This document shows, piece by piece, positions 1 to 9,959 of a stretch of DNA of 64,000 bases. Position numbers and translations under genes: made by a program. The notes under the pieces are model-generated. The model ran no database searches, was not told where the DNA came from, and saw only the letters and a list, made by a program, of their open reading frames with translations. Where the stretch lies: contig JAAXWS010000005.1 in NCBI GenBank assembly GCA_013334865.1, positions 62,001 to 126,000 on the forward strand, read 5' to 3'. This stretch comes from Chlorobiaceae bacterium. Its GTDB lineage: Bacteria > Bacteroidota > Chlorobiia > Chlorobiales > Chlorobiaceae. Positions within the stretch are counted from its first letter, which is position 1. Every line of letters begins with the position of its first letter.

Positions 1-320
1 TGGCCGAAAGCGAGCGTGGCGCCCGGTTTCAGGTTCGGCAGGATCTCGTTCTCATAAACGCTCTTCTGGGTCTGGTCCGGCAGGAGCACCATGACGATAT
101 CGGCCCATTTGACCGCATCAGCGACGGTTTCGACCCTGAGGCCGGCCTGGCGCGCCTTGGCGCATGAGGAGCTGTCGGTGCGGAGGCCGACGCAGACGTT
201 CAGGCCGCTGTCTTTCAGGTTCAGCGAGTGGGCATGGCCCTGGCTGCCGTAGCCGAGGACGGCGATATTCTTGTTCTGCAATACCGCGAGGTCGGCATCC
301 TGCTCGTAGTAGACGTTCAT
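1..320 (-). CDS. ilvC: Ketol-acid reductoisomerase, N-terminal part (cut by window edge)
   Basis: Second step of valine/isoleucine synthesis: NADPH-dependent isomerisation and reduction of acetolactate or acetohydroxybutyrate in the cytoplasm. The first ~106 residues are visible, reading [20 protein letters not shown] and then a Rossmann motif GYGSQGHAH, followed by the KARI-typical LLPDQTQ segment. The start ATG is at 320; the 3' part lies left of the window. It is the last visible gene of the ilvD-ilvB-ilvN-ilvC run, about 40 bp behind ilvN, so very probably one operon. Family identity is clear from the N-terminal motif. Confidence 0.95.
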   Translation of the reverse strand, partial: MNVYYEQDADLAVLQNKNIAVLGYGSQGHAHSLNLKDSGLNVCVGLRTDSSSCAKARQAGLRVETVADAVKWADIVMVLLPDQTQKSVYENEILPNLKPGATLAFG

Positions 321-360
321 TGACATATCTGTTGACTTTTTTACGTACGAAAAATAAAAA

Positions 361-840
361 TCAGCTATCGCCGCGGTGGATGGCAACCGCGCCGGACCGG
401 GCGAGTTCCCGGATCCCGAAAGGCCTGAACATGTCGATGGCCGTGTTGATCTTGTCCGGTGAACCGATGACCTCAATAGTAATGGATTTTTGCTTGATAT
501 CCACGACTTTTCCCTTAAAAACGTTGCTCAGCTCGAAAATCTCGTGCTGCGTGGATTTCGAGAGTTTGAGGCTCATCAGGAGCAGTTCGCGCTCGACGTG
601 CGGCTGGTGGGTGAGGTCGGTCACCTTGATGGTGTCGACCAGCCGGTTGAGCTGCTTGAGCACCTGGCTGATGATCCTGTCCTCGCCCCGGGTGACGATG
701 GTCATGCGGGAGACTTCAGGGTCTTCCGTCTCGCCGATGGAGATGCTCTCGAGGTTGAAGCCGCGCGCGCTGAACATCGCGGCGACCCGGTTCAGGGTGC
801 CGAACTTGTTTTCGACCAGTACAGAGATAAGGTGTTTCAT
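361..840 (-). CDS. ilvN: Acetolactate synthase small (regulatory) subunit
   Basis: Regulatory subunit of acetohydroxyacid synthase; it binds branched-chain amino acids and gives feedback inhibition to the catalytic subunit encoded just upstream. The 159 residues begin [20 protein letters not shown], the N-terminal ACT domain with its ligand-loop pattern, followed by the usual second half (residues ~85-159). Length is normal for the IlvH/IlvN family. It starts 8 bp after ilvB ends, pointing to co-translation with its partner subunit. Confidence 0.95.
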   Translation of the reverse strand: MKHLISVLVENKFGTLNRVAAMFSARGFNLESISIGETEDPEVSRMTIVTRGEDRIISQVLKQLNRLVDTIKVTDLTHQPHVERELLLMSLKLSKSTQHEIFELSNVFKGKVVDIKQKSITIEVIGSPDKINTAIDMFRPFGIRELARSGAVAIHRGDS

Positions 841-848
841 AGTATCGG

Positions 849-2600
849 TTAAACCATGGTTTTTGGATTCAGCCGGGCGAGCAGCATGTCCGAGATCGAG
901 CCGCCTGCGGGGACCATCGGGAACACCATGTCCTTCCTGACGACGCGGAAATCGACCAGCATCGGCCCGTCGTTGTAGGCGAGGGCGTCCGAGATCGCCT
1001 TGCGCGCGGCTTCAGGGTTGTCGGCGCTCGTGGCGCGGCAGCCGAACGCTTCGGCGACCTTCACGAAATCGGGGTTGCTCGCCTCCAGGTCGGTGAACGA
1101 GTACTTCTCCTTGTGGAACAGCTCCTGCCACTGGCGGACCATGCCGAGGTAGCTGTTGTTCATCAGGAAGATCTTGATGGGCAGCTTGTGGTAGACGGCC
1201 GTGACCAGCTCCTGGATGTTCATCATCAGGCCGCCGTCGCCGCAGATGGTGATCACCGGCCGGTCGGTCACGCCGAAGGCCGCGCCGATGGTGGCCGGAA
1301 GGCCGAAGCCCATGGTGCCGAGGCCGCCGCTGGTGACGATCGAACGCGGTTCGGTGAACTTGTAGTACTGCGAGGTCCACATCTGGTGCTGGCCGACGTC
1401 GGTGACGATGACGGCGTGCCCTTTGGTCTGCCTGGAGATCTCGTCGATGACGAACTCGGTCTTGAGGCTGTCCTTTTCGACCGTGTAGTCGAGCGGGCAC
1501 TGCCTGCGCCATGCCTCGATCTCGGCGAGCCAGGCGCTGCGGTCCTCCTTTGTTTTCGGCAGTTCGTTCAGGAGCGACTCGACGAAGTCCTTCGAGTCGC
1601 CGACGACCGGAAGGTCGACCTTGACGTTCTTGTCGACGTTGGTCGGGTCGATGTCGTTGTGGATTTTCAGCGCCTGCGTGGCGAAGGTGTCGATCTTGCC
1701 GGTGACCCGGTCGTCGAACCGTGCGCCGACCGCGATCAGGAGGTCGCAGTTGCTGACCGCCTGGTTTGCCCAGAAGGTGCCGTGCATGCCGAGCATGCCC
1801 ATCGACAGCGGATGGTCGCCGGGGAAGGCGCCGAGGCCCTGCAGGGTCATGGTGACCGGGATCTGCTGCTCGGCGGCAAGCTTGAGGAGCGCTTCCGAGG
1901 CGCCGGCCGTGACGACGCCGCCGCCGACGTAGAGCAGCGGGCGCTTGGCCTTCGAGATCATCTTCGCGGCCTTCGAGACCTGGTTTGCGTGGCATTTGAA
2001 GGTCGGCTTGAAGCCGCGGATATCGACGCTCTCCGGCCACTCGAAGACGCACTCGGCGGCAAGCACGTCCTTCGGCATGTCGACCAGGACCGGGCCGGGC
2101 CGGCCGGTGGTGGCGAGGTAGAACGCCTTGCGGATGGTCGAGGCCAGGTCGCGGACATCCTTGACCAGGAAGTTGTGCTTGGTGATCGGGCGCGTGATGC
2201 CGACGATGTCCGCCTCCTGGAAGGCGTCGTTGCCGATCAGGGTGCTGGGCACCTGGCCGGTGAAGACCACCATCGGCGTGGAGTCCATGTAGGCGTTGGC
2301 GATGCCGGTCACGGTGTTGGTCGCTCCGGGGCCGGAGGTGACGAGCACCACGCCGGGCCTTCCTGTGGCACGGGCATAGCCTTCGGCCATGTGGGTCGCA
2401 CCTTGCTCGTGACGCACGAGGATGTGTTTGATGTCTTCGACGTCGTGCAGGGTTTCGTAGACCTTCAGCAGCGACCCGCCGGGGTAGCCGAAGATGTAGT
2501 CGACGTGTTCACGCCGCAGGCACTCGAAGAATATTTCGGATCCGTTCAGTTTCTGTCCGGGTTGATGCATGGTTCCAACGATTTGGTTCAGTATTGACAC
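849..2600 (-). CDS. ilvB: Acetolactate synthase large (catalytic) subunit
   Basis: Thiamine-diphosphate enzyme that condenses pyruvate with pyruvate or 2-ketobutyrate, the first common step of branched-chain amino acid synthesis. The 583 residues carry the catalytic glutamate in [14 protein letters not shown] (Glu65), the FAD-binding middle domain, and the ThDP/Mg motif [10 protein letters not shown] near residue 455. Length is typical. Its start codon lies inside the end of ilvD (13-nt overlap), so translation is probably coupled, and ilvN follows after 8 bp. Confidence 0.96.
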   Translation of the reverse strand: MSILNQIVGTMHQPGQKLNGSEIFFECLRREHVDYIFGYPGGSLLKVYETLHDVEDIKHILVRHEQGATHMAEGYARATGRPGVVLVTSGPGATNTVTGIANAYMDSTPMVVFTGQVPSTLIGNDAFQEADIVGITRPITKHNFLVKDVRDLASTIRKAFYLATTGRPGPVLVDMPKDVLAAECVFEWPESVDIRGFKPTFKCHANQVSKAAKMISKAKRPLLYVGGGVVTAGASEALLKLAAEQQIPVTMTLQGLGAFPGDHPLSMGMLGMHGTFWANQAVSNCDLLIAVGARFDDRVTGKIDTFATQALKIHNDIDPTNVDKNVKVDLPVVGDSKDFVESLLNELPKTKEDRSAWLAEIEAWRRQCPLDYTVEKDSLKTEFVIDEISRQTKGHAVIVTDVGQHQMWTSQYYKFTEPRSIVTSGGLGTMGFGLPATIGAAFGVTDRPVITICGDGGLMMNIQELVTAVYHKLPIKIFLMNNSYLGMVRQWQELFHKEKYSFTDLEASNPDFVKVAEAFGCRATSADNPEAARKAISDALAYNDGPMLVDFRVVRKDMVFPMVPAGGSISDMLLARLNPKTMV

Positions 2601-4276
2601 TTCGGTTGCAGGATGGCGCCCGTGTTGGCAGATGTCACCATCTGCGCATACCGGGCGAGGTAGCCTTTGGTGATCTTGGGACGGAACGGCGGCAGGGCGG
2701 CGATCCTTTCGGCGATCGTGCTGTCGTCGAGCTCGACCGTCATCGAGCGGTTCGGGATGTCGATGGTGATCGTGTCGCCGTTCTCCAGGGCCGCGATCGG
2801 TCCGCCGTCGGCGGCTTCGGGCGATACGTGGCCGATGCAGGCGCCCCTCGAGCCGCCGGAGAAGCGGCCGTCGGTGATCAGGGCCACCGAGTCGCCGAGC
2901 CCGCGTCCCATGATGGCGCTGGTGGGCGAGAGCATCTCGGGCATGCCGGGGCCGCCGCGCGGTCCTTCGTAGCGGATGACCACGATGTCGCCCGACTTGA
3001 CGTCGCCTCCCATGATGCCGGCGATGGCGTCGTCCTGGCAGTCGTAGACCCTGGCCGGCCCGGTGTGCTTCATCATCGAGGGGCTCACGGCCCCCGTCTT
3101 GACAACAGCGCCGTTCGGCGCGAGGTTCCCGTAGAGCACGCAGAGGCCGCCGGTCGCCGAGTAGGGATCGGAGACCGCCCGGATCACCTTGCGGTCGGCA
3201 ACCTCGGCATCCGCGATGTTCCCGCCGAGCGTTTTTCCCGTAACGGTCGGCGCCGACAGGTCCAGCAGTCCGTCGACGGTCGAGAGCTCCTTGAGGATTG
3301 CCGAAATGCCGCCGGCGCGGTCCACATCCTCGATGTGCACCTCGGTCGTGGCCGGGCTCACCTTGCAGATATAGGGCGTGCGGGCCGACAGGCCGTTCAG
3401 TTCGGAGAAGTCGAACTCCAGTTCCGCCTCGTTGGCGATGGCCAGCGTGTGCAGGATGGTGTTCGTGCTGCCGCCCATGGCGAAGTCGAGCGCGAAGGCG
3501 TTCAGGAGGGCGCGGCGGGTGAGGATGTCCCTCGGGCGGACATCTTCGCGGACCAGGTCCACGATGCGCCTCGAGGCGCTCTTCACCAGCTCAAGCCTCC
3601 TCGGGTCTACGGCCAGGATGGTTCCGTTGCCGGGCAGGGCGAATCCGAGAGCCTCGCAGAGGCAGTTCATGGAGTTGGCCGTGAACATGCCCGAGCAGGA
3701 GCCGCAGCCGGGGCAGCCGTTCTCTTCGATGGTGTCGAGCTCCTCCTGGCCGATCTCGCCGGTGCTGAACCTGCCGACCGCCTCGAAGACCGAGATGAGG
3801 TCGACCTTCTTGCCGGACGGGGTGTGGCCGGCCTGCATCGGCCCGCCAGAGACGAAGATGACCGGCACGTTGGTGCGCAGGGCGCCCATCATCATGCCCG
3901 GGGTGATCTTGTCGCAGTTCGGGATGCAGACCAGGCCGTCGAGGCGGTGGGCTTCCACCATCGTTTCGACCGAGTCGGCAATGATCTCGCGGCTGGCCAG
4001 CGAGTAGCGCATGCCGACATGCCCCATGGCGATGCCGTCGCAGACGCCGATGGTGTTGAACTCGAACGGCACGCCGCCGGCTTCGCGCACGGCCTCCCTG
4101 GCGATCCTGCCCAGCTCCTGCAGGTGTGCGTGGCCGGGAATCAGCTCGTTGAAGGAGTTGCAGATGCCGATGAACGGTTTCGAGAAGTCGCCTTTCGAGC
4201 GGACGGCCCCGGTCGCCTTGAGCAGGCTTCTGTGCGGGGCTTTTTCAAATCCCTTCTTTATGGTGTCAGATCTCAT
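2588..4276 (-). CDS. ilvD: Dihydroxy-acid dehydratase
   Basis: Fe-S dehydratase that makes the 2-keto acids from dihydroxy-isovalerate and dihydroxy-methylvalerate. The 562-residue protein keeps the three cysteines expected to hold the cluster: Cys39 (GICNSFNE), Cys121 ([11 protein letters not shown]) and Cys194 in the run [13 protein letters not shown]-terminal motifs such as [10 protein letters not shown] are intact. It is the first gene of the minus-strand ilv run and overlaps ilvB by 13 nt. No clear Shine-Dalgarno sequence is visible before the ATG. A long leader with a short valine-rich reading frame lies upstream and may regulate the operon. Confidence 0.95.
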   Translation of the reverse strand: MRSDTIKKGFEKAPHRSLLKATGAVRSKGDFSKPFIGICNSFNELIPGHAHLQELGRIAREAVREAGGVPFEFNTIGVCDGIAMGHVGMRYSLASREIIADSVETMVEAHRLDGLVCIPNCDKITPGMMMGALRTNVPVIFVSGGPMQAGHTPSGKKVDLISVFEAVGRFSTGEIGQEELDTIEENGCPGCGSCSGMFTANSMNCLCEALGFALPGNGTILAVDPRRLELVKSASRRIVDLVREDVRPRDILTRRALLNAFALDFAMGGSTNTILHTLAIANEAELEFDFSELNGLSARTPYICKVSPATTEVHIEDVDRAGGISAILKELSTVDGLLDLSAPTVTGKTLGGNIADAEVADRKVIRAVSDPYSATGGLCVLYGNLAPNGAVVKTGAVSPSMMKHTGPARVYDCQDDAIAGIMGGDVKSGDIVVIRYEGPRGGPGMPEMLSPTSAIMGRGLGDSVALITDGRFSGGSRGACIGHVSPEAADGGPIAALENGDTITIDIPNRSMTVELDDSTIAERIAALPPFRPKITKGYLARYAQMVTSANTGAILQPKCQY

Positions 4277-4851
4277 CGACGTTGGTTGTTTTGGTTAAAA
4301 TCAAAAAAAGAAACCCTGGCCTGCCTGTCCCGAAGCCTTGGAGTCTGAGTATTGTCGTGGAAATACGGAGGACTTGGGAAAGGCCTGACGGGTCAGGATA
4401 CCTGAATGGATACTCGTACGACGGATAGCCCGGAAACGGGAGAAGCCTGACGGATGGTCATGAGGCTGCTGACGGCCATCGACAGGGCAGGGTGCCCGGA
4501 ATCACGGAAGCGATGGATGGTCGAAGTCGTCATTGCAGGATCGGTTGTCGCGCGAATGTGATAAGATGTTTACGTGCAAAATTTACGTTTTCCCGATCAT
4601 TAAGTCAAGGGAACCTCTAAAAACTTGTTCCGGACCCGATTGCCGCGCTGTCCCGACAAGTCGGCATCACGATGCTTTTTCAGCAGGCCCTCAACGGCGC
4701 CCAGAAAAATCATTGCAAACCGGATTGATGGCCCCTACGGACGACCGGACGATTTATCTTGTCACAAGATGGTGTAAAAAGTTAAAAATCTTATTTTTAC
4801 ATAAGTAGATCACTGCAAGATGCTCCTTGCAAACAACCAAATGTCAGTGCC
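4277..4851. promoter_or_regulatory. Divergent intergenic region between ilvD and the phytol-kinase-like gene
   Basis: This 575-bp gap separates two divergent transcription units and must hold both promoters. It contains the small palindrome CCTGACGGGTCAGG at 4384-4397, the possible ilv leader frame, and an AT-rich stretch at about 4775-4810 suited to a plus-strand promoter. A 91-codon plus-strand frame at 4533-4808 shows no recognisable features and is not called. Confidence 0.5.
4393..4479 (-). CDS. Possible ilv operon leader peptide (28 aa)
   Basis: On the ilv-sense strand, about 115 bp before ilvD, an ATG opens a 28-codon frame. Its second half reads LSVVRVSIQVS, and 10 of 28 residues are Val, Leu or Ile. 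The stop codon sits inside a short hairpin (CCTGAC-GG-GTCAGG, 4384-4397), and a T-rich stretch (minus strand of 4306-4317) lies close to the ilvD start. This is the arrangement expected of a ribosome-mediated attenuator sensing branched-chain amino acids. Against it: no convincing ribosome binding site, and only an imperfect terminator stem can be drawn. The call is inference from layout and composition. Confidence 0.35.
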   Translation of the reverse strand: MAVSSLMTIRQASPVSGLSVVRVSIQVS

Positions 4852-6438
4852 ATGTTGAGTCTACAGTCCCCCTTATCGCAGGACCTTCCCCCGTTTCTCC
4901 TTCTTCTCAGCCTTGTAGGATGCTTCCTGCTGCTCGGTGAACTCCTCACGCGGAAATTCAGCGTCAGTCCGCTCGTCGTCAGGAAAGTGCTGCATCTTTG
5001 CATGGGTGTGGTGACCTTCTTCATGCCGGCCTACTTCCATTCGAATTTTTACCCTGCCATCGCGGCGCTCCTGTTCATGGGGCTCGGAGCTTTCAGCCTC
5101 AAGGCCGGACTCCTGAAGGCGCTGCACGGGGAACCTGCCGAATCGACGAACGACGAGGAGGCCGGGCCGGTCGTCAGCTACGGGCCGGTCCTCTTCCCGC
5201 TGGCGTTCCTGCTTCTGGTCCTTGCGCTCTGGGACAGCCACATCTGGATCGTCCAGGTCGCCATGCTGGTCATGGGGGTGGGCGACGCGCTGGCCGCGCT
5301 GGTCGGCAAGGCCTCCGGAAGTTCTCACATCGAACATATGACCCGGAGCCCCAAGACGGTGCCCGGCTCCCTGGCGATGTTCGTTTCCAGCCTCGTGATC
5401 ATCTCCCTCTCCCTGTTCCTTTTCCAGGGGGCCTTCAGCGGCGGCCTGGTCGGCCATCCGCTCTGGGAGATCCTGGCGCTCGCCCTGCTTCTCGCCCTGC
5501 TCGCCACGGCCGTCGAGGCCCTGCTCTCCTCCGGATTCGACAACCTCTTCATCCCGGCTTCGATAGCCTACCCGCTCTACCTCATCGACGTGAACGGGAT
5601 GGTGACGCTCGAGAGTTTCCTGATCGGGGGACTGTTCGCTCTCTTGCTCGCCCTGTTCTCGATCAAGGTGAAGTTCCTGAACAACAGCGGAGCCACGGCA
5701 ACCTTCCTGCTCGGCACGAACATCTTCGGCGTCGGCGGCCTGGTCTGGACCGTGCCGCTCCTGACCTTCTACCTGCTCTCTTCAGTCCTGTCGAAGCTCG
5801 GCCGCAAACGCAAGGCGAAGTTCGACCTGGTGTTCGAGAAGGGTTCGCAGCGTGACGCGGGGCAGGTCTACGCGAACGGCGGGGTCGCCTGGATCATGAT
5901 GGTGGCGTTCTCCCTGACGAAGGATCCCTACATCTTCTTCGCCTACCTCGGAACGCTCGCGGCGGTGCAGGCCGACACCTGGGCGACCGAGATCGGCACC
6001 ATGTGGCCAAACGCCAAGGCCAGGCTGATCACCAACTTCAGGAATGTCCCTGTCGGGACCTCCGGGGGCGTCTCCATTCCCGGTACCTCGGCATCATTCT
6101 TCGGCTCGCTTCTGATCTGTTCGAGTTCGGTGCTCATGAACGTCAAGTGGATCAATCAGGTCGGCATCATCCAGTCGCTTCTCGTCATCGGCATGGCAGG
6201 CCTGATCTCCAGCCTCGTGGATAGTTTCTTTGGCGCGACTTTCCAGGCACAGTATTTCGATCCCATCAGGGAGAAGGTGACCGAACGCACCCACAGCATC
6301 GCACCGGACGGGAGCAAGGTGAAAAATGAGAGAATAAAGGGATATGATTTTGTGAACAACGATCTGGTCAATACATTATGTGCTATATCGGGTTCCGTGG
6401 TGGCCTACTTTGTCGTACAGAACCTGGCAACCTTTTGA
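4852..6438 (+). CDS. Fused phytol kinase-like / DUF92 (phytyl-phosphate kinase-like) membrane protein
   Basis: The 528-residue, strongly hydrophobic protein joins two families. Residues ~1-265 look like the CTP-dependent polyprenol/phytol kinase family (plant VTE5): many membrane segments, the motif GVGDALAALVGK (142-153), KTVPGS (168-173) and VEALLSSGFDNL (221-232). Residues ~275-528 match DUF92/TMEM19 (plant VTE6), with NNSGATATFLLG and SQRDAGQVYANGG. In plants these two activities convert phytol to phytyl phosphate and then phytyl diphosphate. In a chlorophototroph the likely role is salvage of phytol released from chlorophylls; the exact substrate (phytol or farnesol) is inferred. It lies 27 bp before tolQ, possibly co-transcribed without being functionally linked. 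Confidence 0.8.
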   Translation: MLSLQSPLSQDLPPFLLLLSLVGCFLLLGELLTRKFSVSPLVVRKVLHLCMGVVTFFMPAYFHSNFYPAIAALLFMGLGAFSLKAGLLKALHGEPAESTNDEEAGPVVSYGPVLFPLAFLLLVLALWDSHIWIVQVAMLVMGVGDALAALVGKASGSSHIEHMTRSPKTVPGSLAMFVSSLVIISLSLFLFQGAFSGGLVGHPLWEILALALLLALLATAVEALLSSGFDNLFIPASIAYPLYLIDVNGMVTLESFLIGGLFALLLALFSIKVKFLNNSGATATFLLGTNIFGVGGLVWTVPLLTFYLLSSVLSKLGRKRKAKFDLVFEKGSQRDAGQVYANGGVAWIMMVAFSLTKDPYIFFAYLGTLAAVQADTWATEIGTMWPNAKARLITNFRNVPVGTSGGVSIPGTSASFFGSLLICSSSVLMNVKWINQVGIIQSLLVIGMAGLISSLVDSFFGATFQAQYFDPIREKVTERTHSIAPDGSKVKNERIKGYDFVNNDLVNTLCAISGSVVAYFVVQNLATF

Positions 6439-6465
6439 GAAATTTACATTTAGAATGAGCTGAAC

Positions 6466-7125
6466 ATGACTGAAAATGCCGGGGGCGGGATTGTGTCGAT
6501 GCTTACAGGTTCGGGGCCTGTCGTTATCATCGTTCTTTGCGTGCTGATCGCCTTCTCGATCATCTCCTGGGCGATCATTGCCATGAAGTTCCTTTCCATC
6601 AGGAAATCGGTCCGTGAGTCCGGTGATTTCCTCGACTCCTTCTTCGAGGTGCAGAACGTCGACCGCCTGTTCGCTTCGAGCGAGAGTTTCCGCTACGGTT
6701 CGTTGCCGCGTGTCTTCAGGGCAGGCTACATCGAGTACAGCTCGATGCGCGACAAGAGCACCGTTTCGCAGCTCAGGGAGCGCATCGCCCTTGCGGTCAA
6801 GCGGGAGCTGAATGCCGAGAGCAAGCGCCTCACGCACCTGGTTCCGTTTCTCGCCACGGTCGGCAACACAGCACCTTTCATCGGACTTTTCGGCACGGTC
6901 TGGGGCATCATGAGCTCGTTCCAGAGCATCGGCCTCATGAAATCGGCTTCGCTTGCCGCGGTCGCGCCGGGCATCTCCGAGGCCCTCATCGCCACGGCTA
7001 CGGGCCTGGTGGCGGCAATTCCCGCCGTCATGGGATACAACTACCTTACCCAGAAGATCGGTCAGATCGAACGTGACCTGGAGGATTTTACCCCCGACTT
7101 CATCGAATCCTACCTCAACCAGTAA
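6466..7125 (+). CDS. tolQ: TolQ/ExbB-type proton channel subunit
   Basis: Inner-membrane component of the Tol-Pal machine, which uses the proton gradient to keep outer and inner membranes connected during division. The 219 residues show one N-terminal membrane segment (residues ~17-37), a cytoplasmic loop and two C-terminal membrane segments with the typical VGNTAPFIGLFGTVWGIM and ATATGLVAAIPAVMGYNY motifs. ExbB is the close alternative, but the tolR-tolA-tolB-pal genes downstream decide for TolQ. First gene of the tol-pal block. Confidence 0.9.
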   Translation: MTENAGGGIVSMLTGSGPVVIIVLCVLIAFSIISWAIIAMKFLSIRKSVRESGDFLDSFFEVQNVDRLFASSESFRYGSLPRVFRAGYIEYSSMRDKSTVSQLRERIALAVKRELNAESKRLTHLVPFLATVGNTAPFIGLFGTVWGIMSSFQSIGLMKSASLAAVAPGISEALIATATGLVAAIPAVMGYNYLTQKIGQIERDLEDFTPDFIESYLNQ

Positions 7126-7143
7126 CCGGACTGACGCAGAGCG

Positions 7144-7563
7144 ATGATGACCGGACAGAAGAGCAGGCTGATGAGCGAAATCAACGTGACGCCTTTCGTG
7201 GACGTCATGCTGGTGCTGCTCGTCATATTCATGGTGACGGCCCCCATGATGACCAGCGGGGTGAAGGTGGAGGTTCCGCAGACTTCACATGAACGGATGG
7301 ATATCGATTCCAAATCGCTGGTCGTCAGCGTCGACGCATCCCGACGGGTCTCGATCAACGACTTCCAGCTGGCACCTGAAGATATCGCCTCGCAGCTGCC
7401 CCGCCTCCTCGAGTCGAAGCAGGCCGATGAGGTGTACCTGAAGGCCGACAGGTCCCTGCCTTACGGCTTCGTCATGTCGGTCATGGCCTCGATCCGTGAA
7501 GCGGGGGTCGAAAAGATCGGCATGGTCACCGAGCCCGAGGCCGCACCTGTCAAGAAACGTTGA
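7144..7563 (+). CDS. tolR: TolR/ExbD-type protein
   Basis: Partner of TolQ that anchors the proton channel and contacts peptidoglycan in the periplasm. The 139 residues begin with a short cytoplasmic stretch (MSEINVTPFVDVMLVLLVIF), where the single membrane helix contains the aspartate of FVDVMLVLL required for proton passage in the family. A periplasmic domain follows from residue ~40. It is 18 bp behind tolQ and 16 bp before the tolA-like gene. Confidence 0.92.
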   Translation: MMTGQKSRLMSEINVTPFVDVMLVLLVIFMVTAPMMTSGVKVEVPQTSHERMDIDSKSLVVSVDASRRVSINDFQLAPEDIASQLPRLLESKQADEVYLKADRSLPYGFVMSVMASIREAGVEKIGMVTEPEAAPVKKR

Positions 7564-7579
7564 GGCGCCCGGACCATTT

Positions 7580-8422
7580 ATGAGCACGAGGGAAGAACTG
7601 AAGCGGGAGCAACGCAAGTTTGCCGCCTGGGTGGCCGTTGCGGCCGCAGCCCATGCCGCCGTGGTTCTGTTCGCCGTCCTTCTGCAACTCTACTACGTCC
7701 GGACGCATCCCCCCCTGAAGGTCGTCAGCGTCAGCCTGGTCAGCCTGCCCGGTGCACCGGGCCCTGCAGGAGGCCCGCCGGCCTCCGCACCCTCCCCGAA
7801 GCCTGCGCCAGAAACCCCGGCCCCCAAGGCTCCCGAGCCGCCGGCTGCCCCCGCTCCGAAAAAAGCCGTCGTTCCTGTGCCGAAGCCGGTTCCCCCGCCG
7901 GAACCGGCAAGGAAAACCGTGCCGGCGGAAGACGCCAAGGCGGCGCAGCGGCGTTTGGACGAGACGTTCGCAAAACTCAGGCAGAAAACCGAGGCTCGCC
8001 AGCAGCCGGCTTCCGGTGTCGGCAACGCGATCGCCAATCTGCAGAAGAAGGTCTCGTCGCAGGGCAGCGGCCCTGCCCAGGGCGGTGGCAGCGGGGGAGG
8101 AGGCGGCATTTACGGACCTGGTGGCGGAGCCGTCGACCCCTACAAGTCGAAAATCGCCGGCATTATCCAGGACAACTGGAGCTTTTCCCAGCAGCTGGTC
8201 CGGAATGCGAAGGGGATGGAGGTCTATGTGGCCATCAACATCCTGCCCGACGGCACCATCTCGCAGATCCGTTACGACCGGAAGGCGCCGAGCGAATACC
8301 TGAACAATTCCGTGAACGCAGCGCTGCGGAAGTCGAGCCCCCTGCCGCCCCTGCCGGGAGAGTATGGACGCCGGTCAATCTGGGTCGGCTTCGTTTTTAC
8401 GCCCGAGGGGGTTACCCAGTAA
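7580..8422 (+). CDS. tolA: TolA/TonB-like periplasmic-spanning protein
   Basis: Links the TolQR motor to Pal/TolB at the outer membrane. I start it at the ATG beginning MSTREELKRE, 16 bp after tolR, giving 280 residues; a longer frame starting inside tolR is unlikely. It has one membrane helix (~16-38), a long proline/alanine/lysine-rich stretch (~60-120), a glycine-rich linker and a C-terminal domain of the TonB/TolA type (residues ~190-280). Sequence identity to TolA is low in such linkers; the operon position carries the name. Confidence 0.82.
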   Translation: MSTREELKREQRKFAAWVAVAAAAHAAVVLFAVLLQLYYVRTHPPLKVVSVSLVSLPGAPGPAGGPPASAPSPKPAPETPAPKAPEPPAAPAPKKAVVPVPKPVPPPEPARKTVPAEDAKAAQRRLDETFAKLRQKTEARQQPASGVGNAIANLQKKVSSQGSGPAQGGGSGGGGGIYGPGGGAVDPYKSKIAGIIQDNWSFSQQLVRNAKGMEVYVAINILPDGTISQIRYDRKAPSEYLNNSVNAALRKSSPLPPLPGEYGRRSIWVGFVFTPEGVTQ

Positions 8423-8619
8423 GCGGGGCCTTTCCCGGTTCGTCGTGAAATTAAAAGCCGTCATCGTAAGCTGTTATTTTTTATATTTTATCCGTATATC
8501 ATGCTGTACATGGTCGGGATGCATGCCGGTTGCCTGATCAAACTCCATCCGGCAAGGAGCTTCCCGCAAGAATCGATAGCAACCGTAAGAGCACGAACAT
8601 CATACCATCGACAACCGTA

Positions 8620-9921
8620 ATGAGGATCAGGACGATTTCAATAACCGCCGCAGTCACCACGTTACTCTGCCTGCTGCTTCTACCTTTCACGATAAGGGCC
8701 GAAGAGGCGAACGAATATATCGCCATCAGGAAGCAGGGGGCGGGACGCATCGCCATAGCACTCGACAGGACCGCTTCCAAAGGTGGCCGTGAGTCGGAGT
8801 GGGCCGGGAGCATCGACGGCACCATCAGGAGCGGGCTCGATTTCACGGGGCTGTTCAACCTTTTGCAGGCCCCGGCCAACATGCGGAACCCTCAGGGCGG
8901 GGCACTCAACTTCGCCGCCCTCAATTCGGTGGGAGCCGAGATCTACACCGGCGGCACGATGACGAAGCAGTCGGGCAAGGCCGTCCTCGACATGGAGGTC
9001 TACGACGCCCTGAGCGGCAAGCAGCTCATGAAACGGAGCTATTCCGGGGAGGAGGGCCGGCTTCGGGCCATGGGGCTCCAGTTCTGTGCCGACCTCGTCG
9101 AGCTGCTGACCGGCAGGAAGTCGCTGCTGTTCGGCAGCAGGATCGTCTACATATCGAATCGCAACGGCATCAGCATCTGCGATTTCGACGGCCAGAACGT
9201 CGAGCATTTCACCGCTTCAAGGGCCATTTCGATGAACCCCGTGCTCTCGCCGGACGGCAATTACCTCGCATGGACCGATTATTCCAGCGGCAAACCCGAT
9301 CTGTATATCCGGAACCTCGCGACCAGGTCGACGGTGTCTGTCGGCAAGCCGGGAGTCAGCATCGCTCCTGCCTGGCGTAACGGGACCGACGAACTTGCGG
9401 CCACGCTTTCGTTCGAGGGAGACCAGGAGATCTACCTTGTCAAGCCGAACGGGATGATATCGCGACGGCTTACCAACAGCAGGGGGATCGACGTATCGCC
9501 GACCTTCTCTCCTGACGGTTCGAAGATGGCTTTCGTGTCGCAGCGCAGCGGTGCGCCCCAGATCTTCATCCAGGAGCTTCGGGGCGGCGAGGCCCGGCGC
9601 CTGACCTTCAGCGGTTCCTACAATACCCAGCCCTCCTGGTCTCCCTTGGGTGACAGGATTGTGTTTTCTTCTGTACAGAAGGGCGGCGAAATAAATTTAT
9701 TTACCATAAATGCCGACGGTTCCGGTCTTCTACAGCTTACCAGCGGGTCAAGGTACAATGAATCTCCTTCGTGGTCTCCTGATGGAAGCATGATCGTGTT
9801 CATGTCCAACAGGCAGGGGGGGAAGAGGCTGTTCGTGATGAACGCTGATGGCACTAACCAGCGTCCCCTGGTTCTCAAGGATGGTGAACAGCAGCAGCCC
9901 AACTGGTCGAGGGTTAAGTAG
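8620..9921 (+). CDS. tolB: Tol-Pal system periplasmic beta-propeller protein TolB
   Basis: Periplasmic protein that binds Pal and helps release it for peptidoglycan binding. The chosen start (MRIRTISIT) gives a clean Sec signal peptide ending near residue 27 and a 433-residue protein. An N-terminal domain (~30-160) is followed by repeated WD40-like PD40 blades, visible as recurring [27 protein letters not shown] and [16 protein letters not shown]. No strong ribosome binding site is visible. The following pal gene starts 38 bp downstream. Confidence 0.93.
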   Translation: MRIRTISITAAVTTLLCLLLLPFTIRAEEANEYIAIRKQGAGRIAIALDRTASKGGRESEWAGSIDGTIRSGLDFTGLFNLLQAPANMRNPQGGALNFAALNSVGAEIYTGGTMTKQSGKAVLDMEVYDALSGKQLMKRSYSGEEGRLRAMGLQFCADLVELLTGRKSLLFGSRIVYISNRNGISICDFDGQNVEHFTASRAISMNPVLSPDGNYLAWTDYSSGKPDLYIRNLATRSTVSVGKPGVSIAPAWRNGTDELAATLSFEGDQEIYLVKPNGMISRRLTNSRGIDVSPTFSPDGSKMAFVSQRSGAPQIFIQELRGGEARRLTFSGSYNTQPSWSPLGDRIVFSSVQKGGEINLFTINADGSGLLQLTSGSRYNESPSWSPDGSMIVFMSNRQGGKRLFVMNADGTNQRPLVLKDGEQQQPNWSRVK

Positions 9922-9959
9922 TGCGTGCAGTTTCTCTTCAACATATAACGGAGGTAGAT

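Noticed and set aside
1113-2597. Long plus-strand reading frame opposite ilvB, and similar ones opposite ilvD, mfd and dnaK
   Set aside because: Composition is the antisense of a well-recognised gene; GC-rich coding DNA commonly leaves such frames open. No domain or ribosome binding site supports them.
4533-4808. 91-codon plus-strand frame before the phytol kinase-like gene
   Set aside because: No ribosome binding site or recognisable sequence, and it covers the AT-rich promoter area.
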